Source: Brevibacterium yomogidense
Lineage (GTDB): Bacteria > Actinomycetota > Actinomycetes > Actinomycetales > Brevibacteriaceae
Assembly (NCBI RefSeq): GCF_016107685.1
Contig: NZ_JABASY010000001.1
Location: forward strand, 648,187 to 712,186
Length of the DNA stretch: 64,000 nt
Direction of reading: 5' to 3'
In this document: in pieces, positions 25,275 to 34,486 of the stretch
Layout: the number at the start of each line of letters is the position of its first letter
How positions within the stretch are numbered: position 1 is the first letter of the stretch
Notes under the pieces: model-generated
Databases searched by the model: none
The model's input: the letters and a program-made list of their open reading frames with translations, nothing else
Told to the model about the DNA's origin: nothing
Made by a program: the position numbers and the translations under genes

Positions 25275-26657
25275 CTACGAGTCGAAGCCCATTCCGACCG
25301 CGTCGAGGAGCTTGAGCAGGGGCCCCCGCTTGCCGCCGTTCTCGTCGGAGCGGATCATCGCCTTCGTCGTGAGTGTCACCCCGGCCCACGCGAATGGCTC
25401 CGGTGGGAAGGGTAGGGGCATCTTCCGCACCATCTCCAGCTGTGTCAGCTCCGTCTCCTCACCGGAGAGCAGGTCGAGCATGACGCGACCGCCGAACCGG
25501 GACGCGCCCACCCCCAGCCCGGTGTACCCGGCGGAGTAGGCGACCCTGCCGCCGTGCGCGGTCGTGAAGAACGGGAAGAACCGCGAACACGTGTCGATCG
25601 CCCCGCCCCACTTGTGGGTGAAGCCCAGTCCCTCCAGCTGCGGGAACGTCTCGAAGAAGTGGCGGGCGAGGGTGTCGAACGTCTCCGGCCGCTGGTCGTA
25701 CTTCCAGCTCACCTGCTTGCCGTAGTGGTAGACGGCGTCCCACCCGCCCCACAGGATGCGGTTGTCCGCGGTGAGCCGGAAGTAGTGGAAGCGGTTGGCG
25801 GCGTCCGACAGCCCCTCACGGTGCTTCCAGCCGATCGCCTCCATCTGCGCGTCGCTGAGCGGCTCCGTCATGAGCGCGTAGTCGTAGACGGGCACGGTGT
25901 GCAGCCGGGTCCGCTTGAGCAGCGACGGGAAGACGTTCGTGCCCAGGGCCACGTGGTCCGCGGTGACACTCCCGTCGTCGGTCGTGAGGAGGATGCGGGA
26001 CCCGTCGCGGTCCAGCGACCGGACGATCGAGTTCTCGTACACCTCGACGCCCAGGTCCTGTATGACCCGCTGCAGACCCCAGCACAGCTTCGCGGGGTCG
26101 ATGATCGACGCCGTCCGCGTCTCCCGCAGCCCGCCCAGGTACTGCGGGGAGCGGATGTGGTCGCGCAGGGCCTCCGCGTCCAGCCAGTACCGGCCGCCTG
26201 CGGGATCGTGGTCCGGCGCCATCGCATCCACCTGGTACTGCTCGGTGGCGACGTTGATGATGCCGGTGCGCTCGAAGTCGCAGTCGATGCCGTAGCGGTG
26301 GACCGCCTCTTCGATCGCGTCGAGGTTCTCGATGCCCAGCTCGATGAGGCGGTCGTTCTCCCTCGGCAGGTGCTGCTTCCCGTTGTCCGGGCCGTGCGTG
26401 AGGCTCGACTCGCAGAACCCGCCGTTGCGCCCGGACGCGGCCCAGCCGATCCGGCCGCCCTCCAGCAGGATCACGCGCCTGCCGGGGTCCGCCTCCTTCG
26501 CGAGGAGTGCGGTCCACAGCCCCACGAAGCCGCCGCCCACCACGGCCAGGTCGGTCGACCTCGGGCCCGTGAGCGCGGGCAGGCGAGCGGGACGGTCCGG
26601 GGTGTCCAGCCAGTACGGGATGGTCGAGGCGGAAGCCAGCGATGCAGTCGGTTCCAT
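25275..26657 (-). CDS. FAD-dependent amine oxidase, PuuB-like
   Basis: DAO-family flavoprotein, 460 residues. FAD motif DLAVVGGGFVGLWTALLAKEADPGRRVILLEGG near 37-70, then IGWAASGRNGGFC, which is typical of gamma-glutamylputrescine oxidase and related amine oxidases, and C-terminal GRVAYSAGYTGLGVGASRFGGRVMLDLLSG. Predicted to oxidise a polyamine-type amine, giving aldehyde, ammonia and peroxide. It ends the pot operon, 20 bases after potC, with its own GGAAGGA ribosome binding site. Exact substrate (putrescine or a gamma-glutamylated form) cannot be decided; no gamma-glutamylputrescine synthetase is in the window. Confidence 0.85.
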   Translation of the reverse strand: MEPTASLASASTIPYWLDTPDRPARLPALTGPRSTDLAVVGGGFVGLWTALLAKEADPGRRVILLEGGRIGWAASGRNGGFCESSLTHGPDNGKQHLPRENDRLIELGIENLDAIEEAVHRYGIDCDFERTGIINVATEQYQVDAMAPDHDPAGGRYWLDAEALRDHIRSPQYLGGLRETRTASIIDPAKLCWGLQRVIQDLGVEVYENSIVRSLDRDGSRILLTTDDGSVTADHVALGTNVFPSLLKRTRLHTVPVYDYALMTEPLSDAQMEAIGWKHREGLSDAANRFHYFRLTADNRILWGGWDAVYHYGKQVSWKYDQRPETFDTLARHFFETFPQLEGLGFTHKWGGAIDTCSRFFPFFTTAHGGRVAYSAGYTGLGVGASRFGGRVMLDLLSGEETELTQLEMVRKMPLPFPPEPFAWAGVTLTTKAMIRSDENGGKRGPLLKLLDAVGMGFDS

Positions 26658-26677
26658 GGTGTCCTTCCGGCGGGGGA

Positions 26678-27568
26678 TCACCCCGCCATGGTCTTGATGA
26701 TCTCTGTGGACGACGATCCGGAGCGCCGCAGCACGTACCCGACGACACCCAGGGCGAACAGGGTGAGCAGGAGCATGATCGTCGACATCGCCGCGACCTC
26801 CGGCCGCAGTGCGACGCGGACGGACGCGAAGATGTAGACCGGCCACGGGGTGTAGCCGGGCTGCTGGACGAAGCTGGACAGGATCGTGTTGTCGAGGCTG
26901 AGTGTGAACGACATGAGTGCTCCGGCGAGCACCCCGGGTGCGGCGATCGGCAGGGTCACGTCGCGGAACGCCTGCCAGGGGCTCGCCCCCAGGTCACCGG
27001 CGGCCTCCTCGAGGGACGTGTCCACGCCCGCCATCCGCGCACGGACGATGAACGTGACGATCGCCATCGAGAACATCGCGTGCGACACGACGAGCCGGAC
27101 CATGCCGTTGCTGAACGGGGTGAGGCCCGCGTCGACCCCCAGGGTGACGAACCAGGGGAGGAACGCGATGCCGTCGACGATCTCCGGGGTGACGAGCGTG
27201 AAGACGAGGACCCCGGTGAGGCCCAGCGCCCACCACGCGCCGCCGCGTGCCCGGGCCAGCGCGATGCCGCCCACGGTGCCGAGGATCGTCGACAGGAGCG
27301 CCGCCCCCACCGCCGCCTGCAGCGACGTGACGACGGAGGACACGATGATGTCGTTGTTGACCGCGTTGACGTACGCGCCGAACCCGAATCCGGACCAGCG
27401 GGCCAGGACTCGTCCGCTGTTGAACGAATAGGCGACGATGACCGCGATGGGGGTGAAGAGGAAGACGAAGACGATCGCTCCCCACACCGCGAACAGGGTG
27501 TTGCGCAGCCGTGCGCGCTTCTGGCCTCCGTAGGAGCGGGTCCGCCCGCCCGTGTGCGTCGTGCTCAT
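26678..27568 (-). CDS. potC: Spermidine/putrescine ABC transporter permease PotC
   Basis: Membrane permease, 296 residues, six hydrophobic segments, with the PotC-type EAA loop EEAAGDLGASPWQAFRDVTLPIAAPGVLAGALMSFTLSLDN. The TLSLDN motif after the loop is characteristic of PotC. ATGA overlap with potB fixes the start at 27568. Pairs with PotB to form the channel for putrescine or spermidine uptake. Confidence 0.88.
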   Translation of the reverse strand: MSTTHTGGRTRSYGGQKRARLRNTLFAVWGAIVFVFLFTPIAVIVAYSFNSGRVLARWSGFGFGAYVNAVNNDIIVSSVVTSLQAAVGAALLSTILGTVGGIALARARGGAWWALGLTGVLVFTLVTPEIVDGIAFLPWFVTLGVDAGLTPFSNGMVRLVVSHAMFSMAIVTFIVRARMAGVDTSLEEAAGDLGASPWQAFRDVTLPIAAPGVLAGALMSFTLSLDNTILSSFVQQPGYTPWPVYIFASVRVALRPEVAAMSTIMLLLTLFALGVVGYVLRRSGSSSTEIIKTMAG

Positions 27569-28470
27569 GCCGGCACTCCTTCCAGCTGGACGCGGGTGAG
27601 TCGGTGGAACAGGGCGCGGCCGGCCCACAGCAGCAGTCCTGCCACGGCGACCACCAGGAGGGTGACGGCCATGAGGGAGACCGCCATCGCGGAGCCCAGC
27701 GCCCAGTTCTGGGCCGTGTTGAACTGGTTCGCGATGATCTGGCCGATCATCGAGCCGCTCGCACCGCCCAGGACGGACGCGGTGATGTAGTCACCGGTGA
27801 GCGGGACGAACACCAGCACGCAGCCGCTGATGACGCCGGGCATCGCCAGCGGCATCGTCACGCGGAAGAACGTGGAGATGCGGCCTGCGCCCAGGTCGTA
27901 GCTGGCCTCCCGCAGCCTGACCCCCGCGGTGTCCATCGCGACGAACAGCGGGAGGATCATGAGCGGCAGGTAGTTGTAGACGACGCCGATCTGGACGGCG
28001 GAGCGCGTGTAGAGGATGTCCAGCGGTGCGGCGAGGACGCCCAGCGCCTGCATCCAGTCGGACAGGAACCCGTCGGGCGACAGCATGATCTGCCAGCCCA
28101 GGGTGCGGACGAGGAAGTTCGTCCAGAACGGCACCATGACGAGCGCGAGCATGAGGCCCCGCCGCTCCGGTGACACCTTCGTCGCCAGCCAGTAGGTGAA
28201 GGGGATGGAGATGGCCAGGCACAGGAGCGTGCCGACGATCGAGATCCGCAGGCTGGCGAGCAGCGTGGAGAGGACCGCCCCGGAGAACACCTCCCCGTAC
28301 CGGTCGAAGCTCAGCTGGTCGGTGGCGACCGTCGTGTACTCGTCCGGCTTGTGGCCGAAGCTGTAGAAGAGGACGAGCGACACGGGGACGACGAAGAAGA
28401 ACACGACGTACGCCCATGTAGGGAAGGCCAGTGCTCCCGGCCCCAGGACTCTTGCAGCCAGTCGTCTCAT
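27565..28470 (-). CDS. potB: Spermidine/putrescine ABC transporter permease PotB
   Basis: Membrane permease, 301 residues, six hydrophobic segments beginning AFPTWAYVVFFFVVPVSLVLFYSFGH. The EAA loop REASYDLGAGRISTFFRVTMPLAMPGVISGCVLVFVPLTGDYITASVLGG has the PotB-type GDYITASVLGG ending. Start at 28470 overlaps the potD stop (ATGA). Middle gene of the operon potA-potD-potB-potC-oxidase. Confidence 0.88.
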   Translation of the reverse strand: MRRLAARVLGPGALAFPTWAYVVFFFVVPVSLVLFYSFGHKPDEYTTVATDQLSFDRYGEVFSGAVLSTLLASLRISIVGTLLCLAISIPFTYWLATKVSPERRGLMLALVMVPFWTNFLVRTLGWQIMLSPDGFLSDWMQALGVLAAPLDILYTRSAVQIGVVYNYLPLMILPLFVAMDTAGVRLREASYDLGAGRISTFFRVTMPLAMPGVISGCVLVFVPLTGDYITASVLGGASGSMIGQIIANQFNTAQNWALGSAMAVSLMAVTLLVVAVAGLLLWAGRALFHRLTRVQLEGVPA

Positions 28471-29651
28471 GCTCCGCTCCTCGCCTGGGCGTCGGTGAAG
28501 ATCTCCACGCGACGCTGCTGTCCGCTGTTGAATTCGCTCGCGACCAGCCGGTCGAGCACCTCCTGCGGTGGGAAGACGATCTCCGGGTAGTCGAACTCGT
28601 CCTCGACCGCCGGGTCGGCGAGCACGCTCGATCCCGTGTGGTAGCCGATGTAGTCGACCTGTGCCAGGGCCTGGTCCGGTCCGATGATGTAGTCGATGAA
28701 CGCGTGTGCCGCGTCCGGGTTGGGCGCCCCGGTGGCCAGGCACCAGTTGTCCATCCAGAGGTTGGCGGTCGGGGTGGGGAACACGAACTTCCAGCGGTCG
28801 GGGTCCTCGGCCTCCATGATCCCCTGGCGGGCGTCGCCGTTGTACGCCTGCATGAGGACGAACCCGCCCTGCGCCATCGCCGTGTTCGCGTTGCCCAGGT
28901 AGGCGCGTGCGGTGGGCGCCAGCTGCTCGACGACGATCTCCGCGGCTTCGTCGAGCTCCTTCTCGTCGACCGTGTTGAGGTCGTAGCCGAGGGCCCCCAG
29001 CGCGATCGAGACGAGCTCCCACGGGTCCTCCAGCAGCATCGTCGTGCCGTCGGCCTCCGCCTGTGCGACGTCGATGAAGTCCTGCCAGCTGGTGAGCTCC
29101 CGGTCGACGACGGTCGTGTCGTAGACGAACCCGGTCGTGCCCCACGCCTTGCAGACGGAGTAGTCGTTGTGGGGGTCGAAGTCCTGCCCCAGGAAGTTCG
29201 GGTCCATGTGCTCGATGTTGGGGATGAGGGACAGGTCGAGCTTCTGGATGAGTCCGTGCTCCGCCATGTCCGGGACCCGCAGCCCGGTCGGGACGACGAC
29301 GTCGTAGCCGGAGGTGCCGCGTGCGGCGGCGAGCTTCGCGATGAGCTCTTCGTTGGAGCCGTACGCGTCGACCTGCAGCTTCACGCCATGCGCGCCGGAC
29401 CACGCGTCGAGCACGTCCGGGTCGTCGTAGTCGCCCCACGAGTACACGTTGAGCATCGATTCGAGCCGTCCGTCCGCCTGCGGGCTGGTCGCGACGCGGT
29501 CGCCCGTCTGGCAGCCGGCCAGCAGTCCCAGCCCCGCGGCACCCGCTCCCGCGAGCAGTCCGCGTCGACTGAAACCGCCGCCGAGGCCGCCGCCGGCTCC
29601 CAGCCTGCGGATCACCTGCCGTGGTGCCAGGATCGACATGCGCTCACTCAT
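28467..29651 (-). CDS. potD: Spermidine/putrescine-binding lipoprotein PotD
   Basis: 394-residue extracellular binding protein. Twin-arginine-like [21 protein letters not shown] combines Tat features with a lipobox Cys. Then the PotD/PotF start [18 protein letters not shown], and [54 protein letters not shown], which contains the conserved Trp and Asp residues of the polyamine site. Its ATG lies inside the end of potA (8-base overlap), so translation is coupled. Confidence 0.88.
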   Translation of the reverse strand: MSERMSILAPRQVIRRLGAGGGLGGGFSRRGLLAGAGAAGLGLLAGCQTGDRVATSPQADGRLESMLNVYSWGDYDDPDVLDAWSGAHGVKLQVDAYGSNEELIAKLAAARGTSGYDVVVPTGLRVPDMAEHGLIQKLDLSLIPNIEHMDPNFLGQDFDPHNDYSVCKAWGTTGFVYDTTVVDRELTSWQDFIDVAQAEADGTTMLLEDPWELVSIALGALGYDLNTVDEKELDEAAEIVVEQLAPTARAYLGNANTAMAQGGFVLMQAYNGDARQGIMEAEDPDRWKFVFPTPTANLWMDNWCLATGAPNPDAAHAFIDYIIGPDQALAQVDYIGYHTGSSVLADPAVEDEFDYPEIVFPPQEVLDRLVASEFNSGQQRRVEIFTDAQARSGA

Positions 29652-30798
29652 CGCGGAACACCTGCACTGCCTCGGGCGCCCAGCTCAGCTGCGCGCGATC
29701 GCCTTCGTGGACCCCCGCCGTCGTCGTGAAGGGGACGCGGGCCAGCACCTCCGGGCCGTGGTCCAGCCGGACGAGGTACTGGACGACGTCGCCCAGGAAG
29801 GATTCTCCGACCACCACGCCGGAGGACGTGTTCGGAGCCGTCGCCGCCCCCGCGAAGGGGACCACGCTGATGGATTCGGGACGGATGGCAGCGCGAACGC
29901 GCGTGCCGGACGCCATCCCGGCCACGGCCTCGGCGGTGGTCTCCAGGGGAGTGTGGTCCGTGGTGAGGGGGACGGCCCGCCCGTCTGCGGCCGGGCTGCC
30001 CACCTGCGCGTCGACGAAGTTCTGCTTGCCGATGAAGCCCGCGACGAACGAGTTGGCGGGGCGCTGGTAGATCTCCTCCGCACCGCCCACCTGCTGGATC
30101 TCCCCGTCGCTCATGACGACGATGCGGTCGCTCATCGCGAGCGCCTCCTCCTGGTCGTGCGTGACGAACACGAAGGTGAGGCCCAGATCCGTGTGGAGAC
30201 GGATGAGCTCCAGCTGCGTCTCCTCCCGCAGCTTCCGGTCGAGCGCGGACATCGGCTCGTCGAGCAGGAGGACGCGCGGCCTGTTCACCAGGGCGCGGGC
30301 CAGCGCGACACGCTGCTGCTGACCGCCGGACATCATGGTGGGCTTCCGCTCCGCGAACCCGCGCATGCGGACCATCTCCAGCGCCTCCGCCACGCGGGTC
30401 GCGATGTCCGCCTTCGGCACCTTCGCCCGCTTGAGGCCGTACGCCACGTTCTCCGCCACCGTGAGGTGAGGGAAGAGCGCGTACGACTGGAAGACCGTGT
30501 TGACGGGGCGGCGGAACGGCGGCAGCGCCGTGAGGTCCTCGCCGTCCAGCTCGATCTCCCCGTCCGTGGGGTGCTCGAAGCCCGCGATCATGCGCAGGAG
30601 CGTCGTCTTCCCGCAGCCGGACGGGCCCAGGAGCGAGAGGAACTCGCCGGCCCGGACCTCGAGGTCGACGCTGCGGATCGCGGTGTGCTCGCCGAACTGC
30701 TTCCGCACTCCGCGCAGCGAGAGCGCTCCGCCTGTGGGCGATGCTGCTCTGTCGGTGTGGGTGAGTGCCCTGTCGGCACTGGCCTCATGTGTCGTCAC
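29644..30798 (-). CDS. potA: Spermidine/putrescine ABC transporter ATPase PotA
   Basis: 384-residue ATPase: Walker [15 protein letters not shown]-loop [20 protein letters not shown], signature [15 protein letters not shown], Walker [13 protein letters not shown], and the C-terminal TOBE domain ([38 protein letters not shown]). [12 protein letters not shown] and the TOBE domain are PotA/CUT1-like. The GTG at 30798 is chosen because GGAAGGA lies seven bases ahead; the frame before it has no ribosome binding site. First gene of the operon, with a good promoter 93-121 bases upstream. Confidence 0.9.
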   Translation of the reverse strand: MTTHEASADRALTHTDRAASPTGGALSLRGVRKQFGEHTAIRSVDLEVRAGEFLSLLGPSGCGKTTLLRMIAGFEHPTDGEIELDGEDLTALPPFRRPVNTVFQSYALFPHLTVAENVAYGLKRAKVPKADIATRVAEALEMVRMRGFAERKPTMMSGGQQQRVALARALVNRPRVLLLDEPMSALDRKLREETQLELIRLHTDLGLTFVFVTHDQEEALAMSDRIVVMSDGEIQQVGGAEEIYQRPANSFVAGFIGKQNFVDAQVGSPAADGRAVPLTTDHTPLETTAEAVAGMASGTRVRAAIRPESISVVPFAGAATAPNTSSGVVVGESFLGDVVQYLVRLDHGPEVLARVPFTTTAGVHEGDRAQLSWAPEAVQVFRDE

Positions 30799-30849
30799 TG
30801 TCGTGTCCTTCCGGGGAAGCGTGCTCCGGTGGTCGAGTGGCGGCTCGCA

Positions 30850-30869
30850 GTCACACAGCTCCGTGTGAC
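30850..30869. promoter_or_regulatory. Inverted repeat in the potA leader
   Basis: GTCACAC (30850-30856), six bases, GTGTGAC (30863-30869): a perfect 7-bp inverted repeat about 20-35 bases downstream of the predicted potA transcription start. It is a candidate operator for the neighbouring Lrp or PucR regulator, but either is a guess from position. Confidence 0.5.
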
Positions 30870-30882
30870 CCACGCCATGTCG

Positions 30883-30919
30883 GTGACGTCACGCTAGCAT
30901 GTCCCGGCCGAGCGGACAA
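30883..30919 (-). promoter_or_regulatory. potA promoter with TGACGTCA palindrome
   Basis: On the minus strand TTGTCC (30919-30914), 17 bases, TAGCGT (30896-30891). GTGACGTCAC (30892-30883) overlaps the last two -10 bases and the likely start site. The layout equals that at 20436-20448. Confidence 0.5.
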
Positions 30920-31021
30920 CGGTTTGCGTTTCGATAACTGTTCTTGGAAGCGGGATCCGTCGTGGTCTGGGGGTTGCAAGGACGGAATCCGTGAGCGATA
31001 GTGTGTGGAGGGAGGTGCGCA

Positions 31022-31579
31022 GTGAGCGACAACGGACAGGGCGCGGGCGGACGTCCCGGCGGACCCGCAGAGTTGCGGGCGGCGGGGTCACCCGTCCGGG
31101 CAGTGGGATCGGACCGGCATGCGCGGTTCGGCGATGTCGACCTCGACGAGAAGTCGAAGGCGATCATCGAGGTCCTGCAGCATGACGGCCGCAGACCCTA
31201 TGCGGAGATCGGCAGAGAGGTCGGGCTGTCGGAGACGGCGGTCCGCCAGCGGGTCGCGCGGCTCGTGGAGAACGGGACGATGCAGATCGTCGCCGTGACG
31301 AACCCGCTCCAGCTGGGATTCCAGCGTCAGGCGATGATCGGCGTGACCGCGACCGGCGATCTGAGGGAGACCGCGCGAGCACTGGAGGAGCTGCCGCAGG
31401 TCGACTACATCGTCCTCACCGCGGGCCGTCACGACCTCCTCGTCGAAGTCGTGTGCGCCGACGACGACGAACTGCTCGACGTGCTGGGGAGCGTCCGCGC
31501 CCTGCCGCACGTCCAGCGCACGGAGACGATGACCTACCTCAAGGTCTGGGACCAGATCTACAACTGGGGGACACGATGA
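31022..31579 (+). CDS. Lrp/AsnC-family transcriptional regulator
   Basis: 185 residues. Gly-rich N-terminal tail, then the Lrp helix-turn-helix (DLDEKSKAIIEVLQHDGRRPYAEIGREVGLSETAVRQRVARLVENGTMQIVAV) and the RAM effector domain (VDYIVLTAGRHDLLVEVVCADDDELLDVLGSVRALPHVQRTETMTYLKVWDQIYNWG). Start GTG at 31022, with GGAGG six bases ahead. It shares a 220-base divergent control region with potA and is translationally coupled (ATGA) to the aminotransferase, so it probably controls both halves of the putrescine module. Confidence 0.9.
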   Translation: MSDNGQGAGGRPGGPAELRAAGSPVRAVGSDRHARFGDVDLDEKSKAIIEVLQHDGRRPYAEIGREVGLSETAVRQRVARLVENGTMQIVAVTNPLQLGFQRQAMIGVTATGDLRETARALEELPQVDYIVLTAGRHDLLVEVVCADDDELLDVLGSVRALPHVQRTETMTYLKVWDQIYNWGTR

Positions 31580-31635
31580 GTACGGACACGATGAGAACGG
31601 GCACGATGAGAACGGGCACGATGAGTACAGACATG
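31576..31635 (+). repeat. Four 15-bp tandem units containing repeated start codons
   Basis: Units at 31576, 31591, 31606 and 31621 follow ATGAG-(T/A)AC-(G/A)G(G/A)-CA(C/T)G; the second and third are identical. Each offers an in-frame ATG for the aminotransferase, and a fifth ATG follows at 31633. Only the first overlaps the Lrp stop. Confidence 0.95.
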
Positions 31636-32988
31636 CAGGCCGGCATCCGCGATCACCTGTGGATGCACATGGCCAATCAGAAGCACCTCTACGAGGGCGG
31701 GCGCACCCCCGTCATGACGCACGGAGAGGGCGTGTACCTCTTCGACGACGAGGGGAACCGCGTCCTCGACGGACTCGCGGGGCTGTTCACCGTCCAGGTG
31801 GGCCACGGCCGTGAGGAGATCGCGCAGGCGGCGTACGAGCAGACGAAGAAGCTCGCCTTCATGCCGCTGTGGTCGTACGCGCACGAACCGGCGATCGAGT
31901 TGGCGGAGCGGCTGGCACGGTACGCGCCGGGAGACCTCAACCGCGTCTTCTTCACCTCCGGCGGCGGAGATTCCGTCGAATCCGCTCTCAAGCTCGCGAA
32001 GAACTACTTCCAGCTGCAGGGGAAGGCCGGCAAGCACAAGGTGATCTCGCGGGCCACCGCCTACCACGGCACTCCGCACGGCGCGCTGTCCGTCACGAGC
32101 CTGCCGGGGCTGCGCAACCAGTTCGCGCCGCTGGTGCCGGGTGCCCACAAGGTGCCCAACACGAACTTCTACCGCGCGGACGACCGGTTCGCGGGCGACG
32201 AGAAGGCGTTCGGCCGCTGGGCGGCGGACCGGATCGCAGAGGCGATCGAATTCGAGGGCGCGGATTCCGTCGCCGCGGTGTTCGTCGAGCCCGTCCAGAA
32301 CTCCGGCGGATGCTTCCCGCCGCCGCCCGGCTACTTCGAGCGGGTGCGGGAGATCTGCGACGAGTACGACGTTCTGCTCGTGTCGGACGAGACGATCTGT
32401 GCGTTCGGGCGGGTCGGTTCGATGTTCGCGTGCGACGACTTCGACTACGTCCCGGACATCATCACGTGCGCGAAGGGGATCACGAGCGGGTATGCGCCGC
32501 TGGGCGCGATGATCGCCTCCGACCGACTGTTCGAGCCTTTCGGCCGCGGCGGGGAGACCTTCTACCACGGCTACACGTTCGGCGGACACCCCGTCGCCTG
32601 CGCCGTGGCGATGGCGAACCTCGACATCTTCGAGAAGGAGGGGCTGAACGCCCGGGTCCACGAGAAGGCGGGCGCGTTCCGCACGACGCTGGAGAAGCTG
32701 CACGACCTCCCGATCGTGGGCGACGTGCGCGGAGCCGGCTACTTCTACGGCATCGAGCTCGTGAAGGACAAGGACACGAAGGAGACGTTCACGGAGGAGG
32801 AGTCGGAACGGATCCTCAAGGGCTTCGTGTCGCAGGCGCTCTACGAGGGCGGGCTGTACTGCCGTGCGGACGACCGGGGCGACCCGGTCATCCAGCTGTC
32901 GCCGCCGCTCACGTGCGGTGAAGAGGAGTTCGACGAGATGGAGCGGATCCTCCGGTCCGTCCTCACGCAGGCGTGGGACAGGATCTGA
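31576..32988 (+). CDS. Class III aminotransferase, putrescine/polyamine type
   Basis: PLP enzyme of 470 residues, similar to SpuC and omega-amino acid:pyruvate aminotransferases. Cofactor Lys300 in CAKGITSGYAPLGA, Asp271 in LLVSDETICAFGR, the phosphate-binding TSGGGDSVESALKLA, and YHGYTFGGHPVACA near the C-terminus. Predicted to transfer the amino group of putrescine (or a product of it) to pyruvate or oxoglutarate, giving an aldehyde for the next gene. The first 20 residues come from four near-identical 15-bp units, each beginning with ATGAG, so several in-frame starts exist. The start given is the one overlapping the Lrp stop. Confidence 0.88.
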   Translation: MSTDTMRTGTMRTGTMSTDMQAGIRDHLWMHMANQKHLYEGGRTPVMTHGEGVYLFDDEGNRVLDGLAGLFTVQVGHGREEIAQAAYEQTKKLAFMPLWSYAHEPAIELAERLARYAPGDLNRVFFTSGGGDSVESALKLAKNYFQLQGKAGKHKVISRATAYHGTPHGALSVTSLPGLRNQFAPLVPGAHKVPNTNFYRADDRFAGDEKAFGRWAADRIAEAIEFEGADSVAAVFVEPVQNSGGCFPPPPGYFERVREICDEYDVLLVSDETICAFGRVGSMFACDDFDYVPDIITCAKGITSGYAPLGAMIASDRLFEPFGRGGETFYHGYTFGGHPVACAVAMANLDIFEKEGLNARVHEKAGAFRTTLEKLHDLPIVGDVRGAGYFYGIELVKDKDTKETFTEEESERILKGFVSQALYEGGLYCRADDRGDPVIQLSPPLTCGEEEFDEMERILRSVLTQAWDRI

Positions 32989-33034
32989 GGATGCCGACGG
33001 CCCGAGTTGTGACGGTACGAGGAGGGATCATTCG

Positions 33035-34408
33035 ATGAGCCAGGGATATCGCGTACAGGATCCGACGACCGGGGAGGTCGTCGAGGAGTTCGACACGATC
33101 GCGGATGCGCAGCTCGACACGGTGCTCGCGACCGCCGTCGACGCTCAGACGGAATGGGCGGCGAAGACGATCGAGGAGCGTGCGGAGGTGGTCCGCGCGA
33201 TCGCGGACCTCTTCGAGGAGCGCAAGGACCGGCTCGCCGCGATCATCGGCGAGGAGATGGGCAAGCGGGCGTCGGAGGGCGTCGAGGAGGCGGAGTTCTC
33301 CGCGGAGATCTTCCGCTACTACGCGGACAACGCGGCGACGCTCGCGGCGGAGCAGCCGATCGAGACGCCCAGCGGTTCCGCTGTGCTGCAGCGGCTGCCC
33401 GTGGGCGTGCTGCTGGGGATCATGCCGTGGAACTTCCCCTACTACCAGGTGGCACGGTTCGCGGCGCCCAACCTCATGCTGGGCAACGGGATCATCCTCA
33501 AGCACGCGGAGATCTGCCCGCGGTCCGCTGCCGCGGTGCAGGACATCCTCACGACCGCGGGGGTGCCGGAAGGCGTCTACACGACGGTCTACGCGAGCCA
33601 CGACCAGGTGTCCACGCTCATCGCGGACCCGCGGATCGCCGGCGTCTCGCTCACCGGTTCGGAGCGGGCAGGTGCGCAGGTTGCCGCGCAGGCGGGACAG
33701 CACCTCAAGAAGGCCGTGCTGGAGCTGGGCGGGTCCGATCCGTACGTCGTGCTCGACACGGACGACGTGGCGGAAGCGGCGGCCACGGCGTGGGGCACCC
33801 GCATGTACAACACGGGGCAGGCCTGCAACTCGAACAAGCGGATGATCGTCATGGACGACATCTACGACGACTTCGTCGCTGAGCTCACGAAGCTCGCGGA
33901 GCGGATGCGTCCGGGCACGTGGAAGGAGGACGACGAGGACGTCTACCAGCCTCTGTCGTCCCGGCCCGCGGCAGAGAAGCTCGCCGAGCAGCTGGAGCGG
34001 GCGAAGGCCGCAGGTGCGCAGGTGCGCACCGGTGGTGAGCTGTCCGCGGACGGCGCGTACGTGTCGCCTGCCGTGCTCACGGACGTGCCGCGCGGTACGG
34101 AGATCTACTACGAGGAGCTGTTCGGCCCGGTCGCGACGGTGTTCCGGGTGGCCAGCGACGAGGAGGCACTCCAGCTCGCCAACGATTCCCAGTTCGGTCT
34201 GGGAGGGGCGGTCTTCTCCACGGATGAGGCACGTGCGAAGCGTGTGGCATCCGGGTTGGAGGTCGGCATGGCGAACGTCAACACCCCGGCGGGTGAGGGC
34301 GCGGAGCTCCCGTTCGGTGGGGTGAAGCGGTCCGGCTACGGCCGCGAGCTGGGCCCCGTCGGCATGGACGAGTTCGTCAACAAGCGCCTGTACTACGTGG
34401 AGGGGTGA
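33035..34408 (+). CDS. NAD(P)-dependent aldehyde dehydrogenase
   Basis: 457 residues, ALDH superfamily, closest in feel to succinate-semialdehyde/aminobutyraldehyde dehydrogenases of the short GabD type. Catalytic Cys264 (NTGQACNSNKR), Glu230 (VLELGGSDPYVV) and Asn133 (MPWNFPYYQ) are all present. Predicted to oxidise 4-aminobutanal or succinate semialdehyde produced by the aminotransferase or the flavin oxidase. Start ATG with GAGGAGGG nine bases ahead, 46 bases after the aminotransferase stop. Confidence 0.9.
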   Translation: MSQGYRVQDPTTGEVVEEFDTIADAQLDTVLATAVDAQTEWAAKTIEERAEVVRAIADLFEERKDRLAAIIGEEMGKRASEGVEEAEFSAEIFRYYADNAATLAAEQPIETPSGSAVLQRLPVGVLLGIMPWNFPYYQVARFAAPNLMLGNGIILKHAEICPRSAAAVQDILTTAGVPEGVYTTVYASHDQVSTLIADPRIAGVSLTGSERAGAQVAAQAGQHLKKAVLELGGSDPYVVLDTDDVAEAAATAWGTRMYNTGQACNSNKRMIVMDDIYDDFVAELTKLAERMRPGTWKEDDEDVYQPLSSRPAAEKLAEQLERAKAAGAQVRTGGELSADGAYVSPAVLTDVPRGTEIYYEELFGPVATVFRVASDEEALQLANDSQFGLGGAVFSTDEARAKRVASGLEVGMANVNTPAGEGAELPFGGVKRSGYGRELGPVGMDEFVNKRLYYVEG

Positions 34409-34455
34409 GCTCGTCCGGCGTCGTGGGGTGACCCTGTAGGTACCGGAGGGGTGAC

Positions 34456-34486
34456 GGCGGGAGGGCTGCGGGTCAGCCCTCCCGCC
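34456..34486. terminator. Terminator after aldehyde dehydrogenase
   Basis: Perfect 12-bp stem GGCGGGAGGGCT / AGCCCTCCCGCC with a 7-base loop. It overlaps the stop codon (34473-34475) of the short minus-strand frame described next. Confidence 0.85.
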
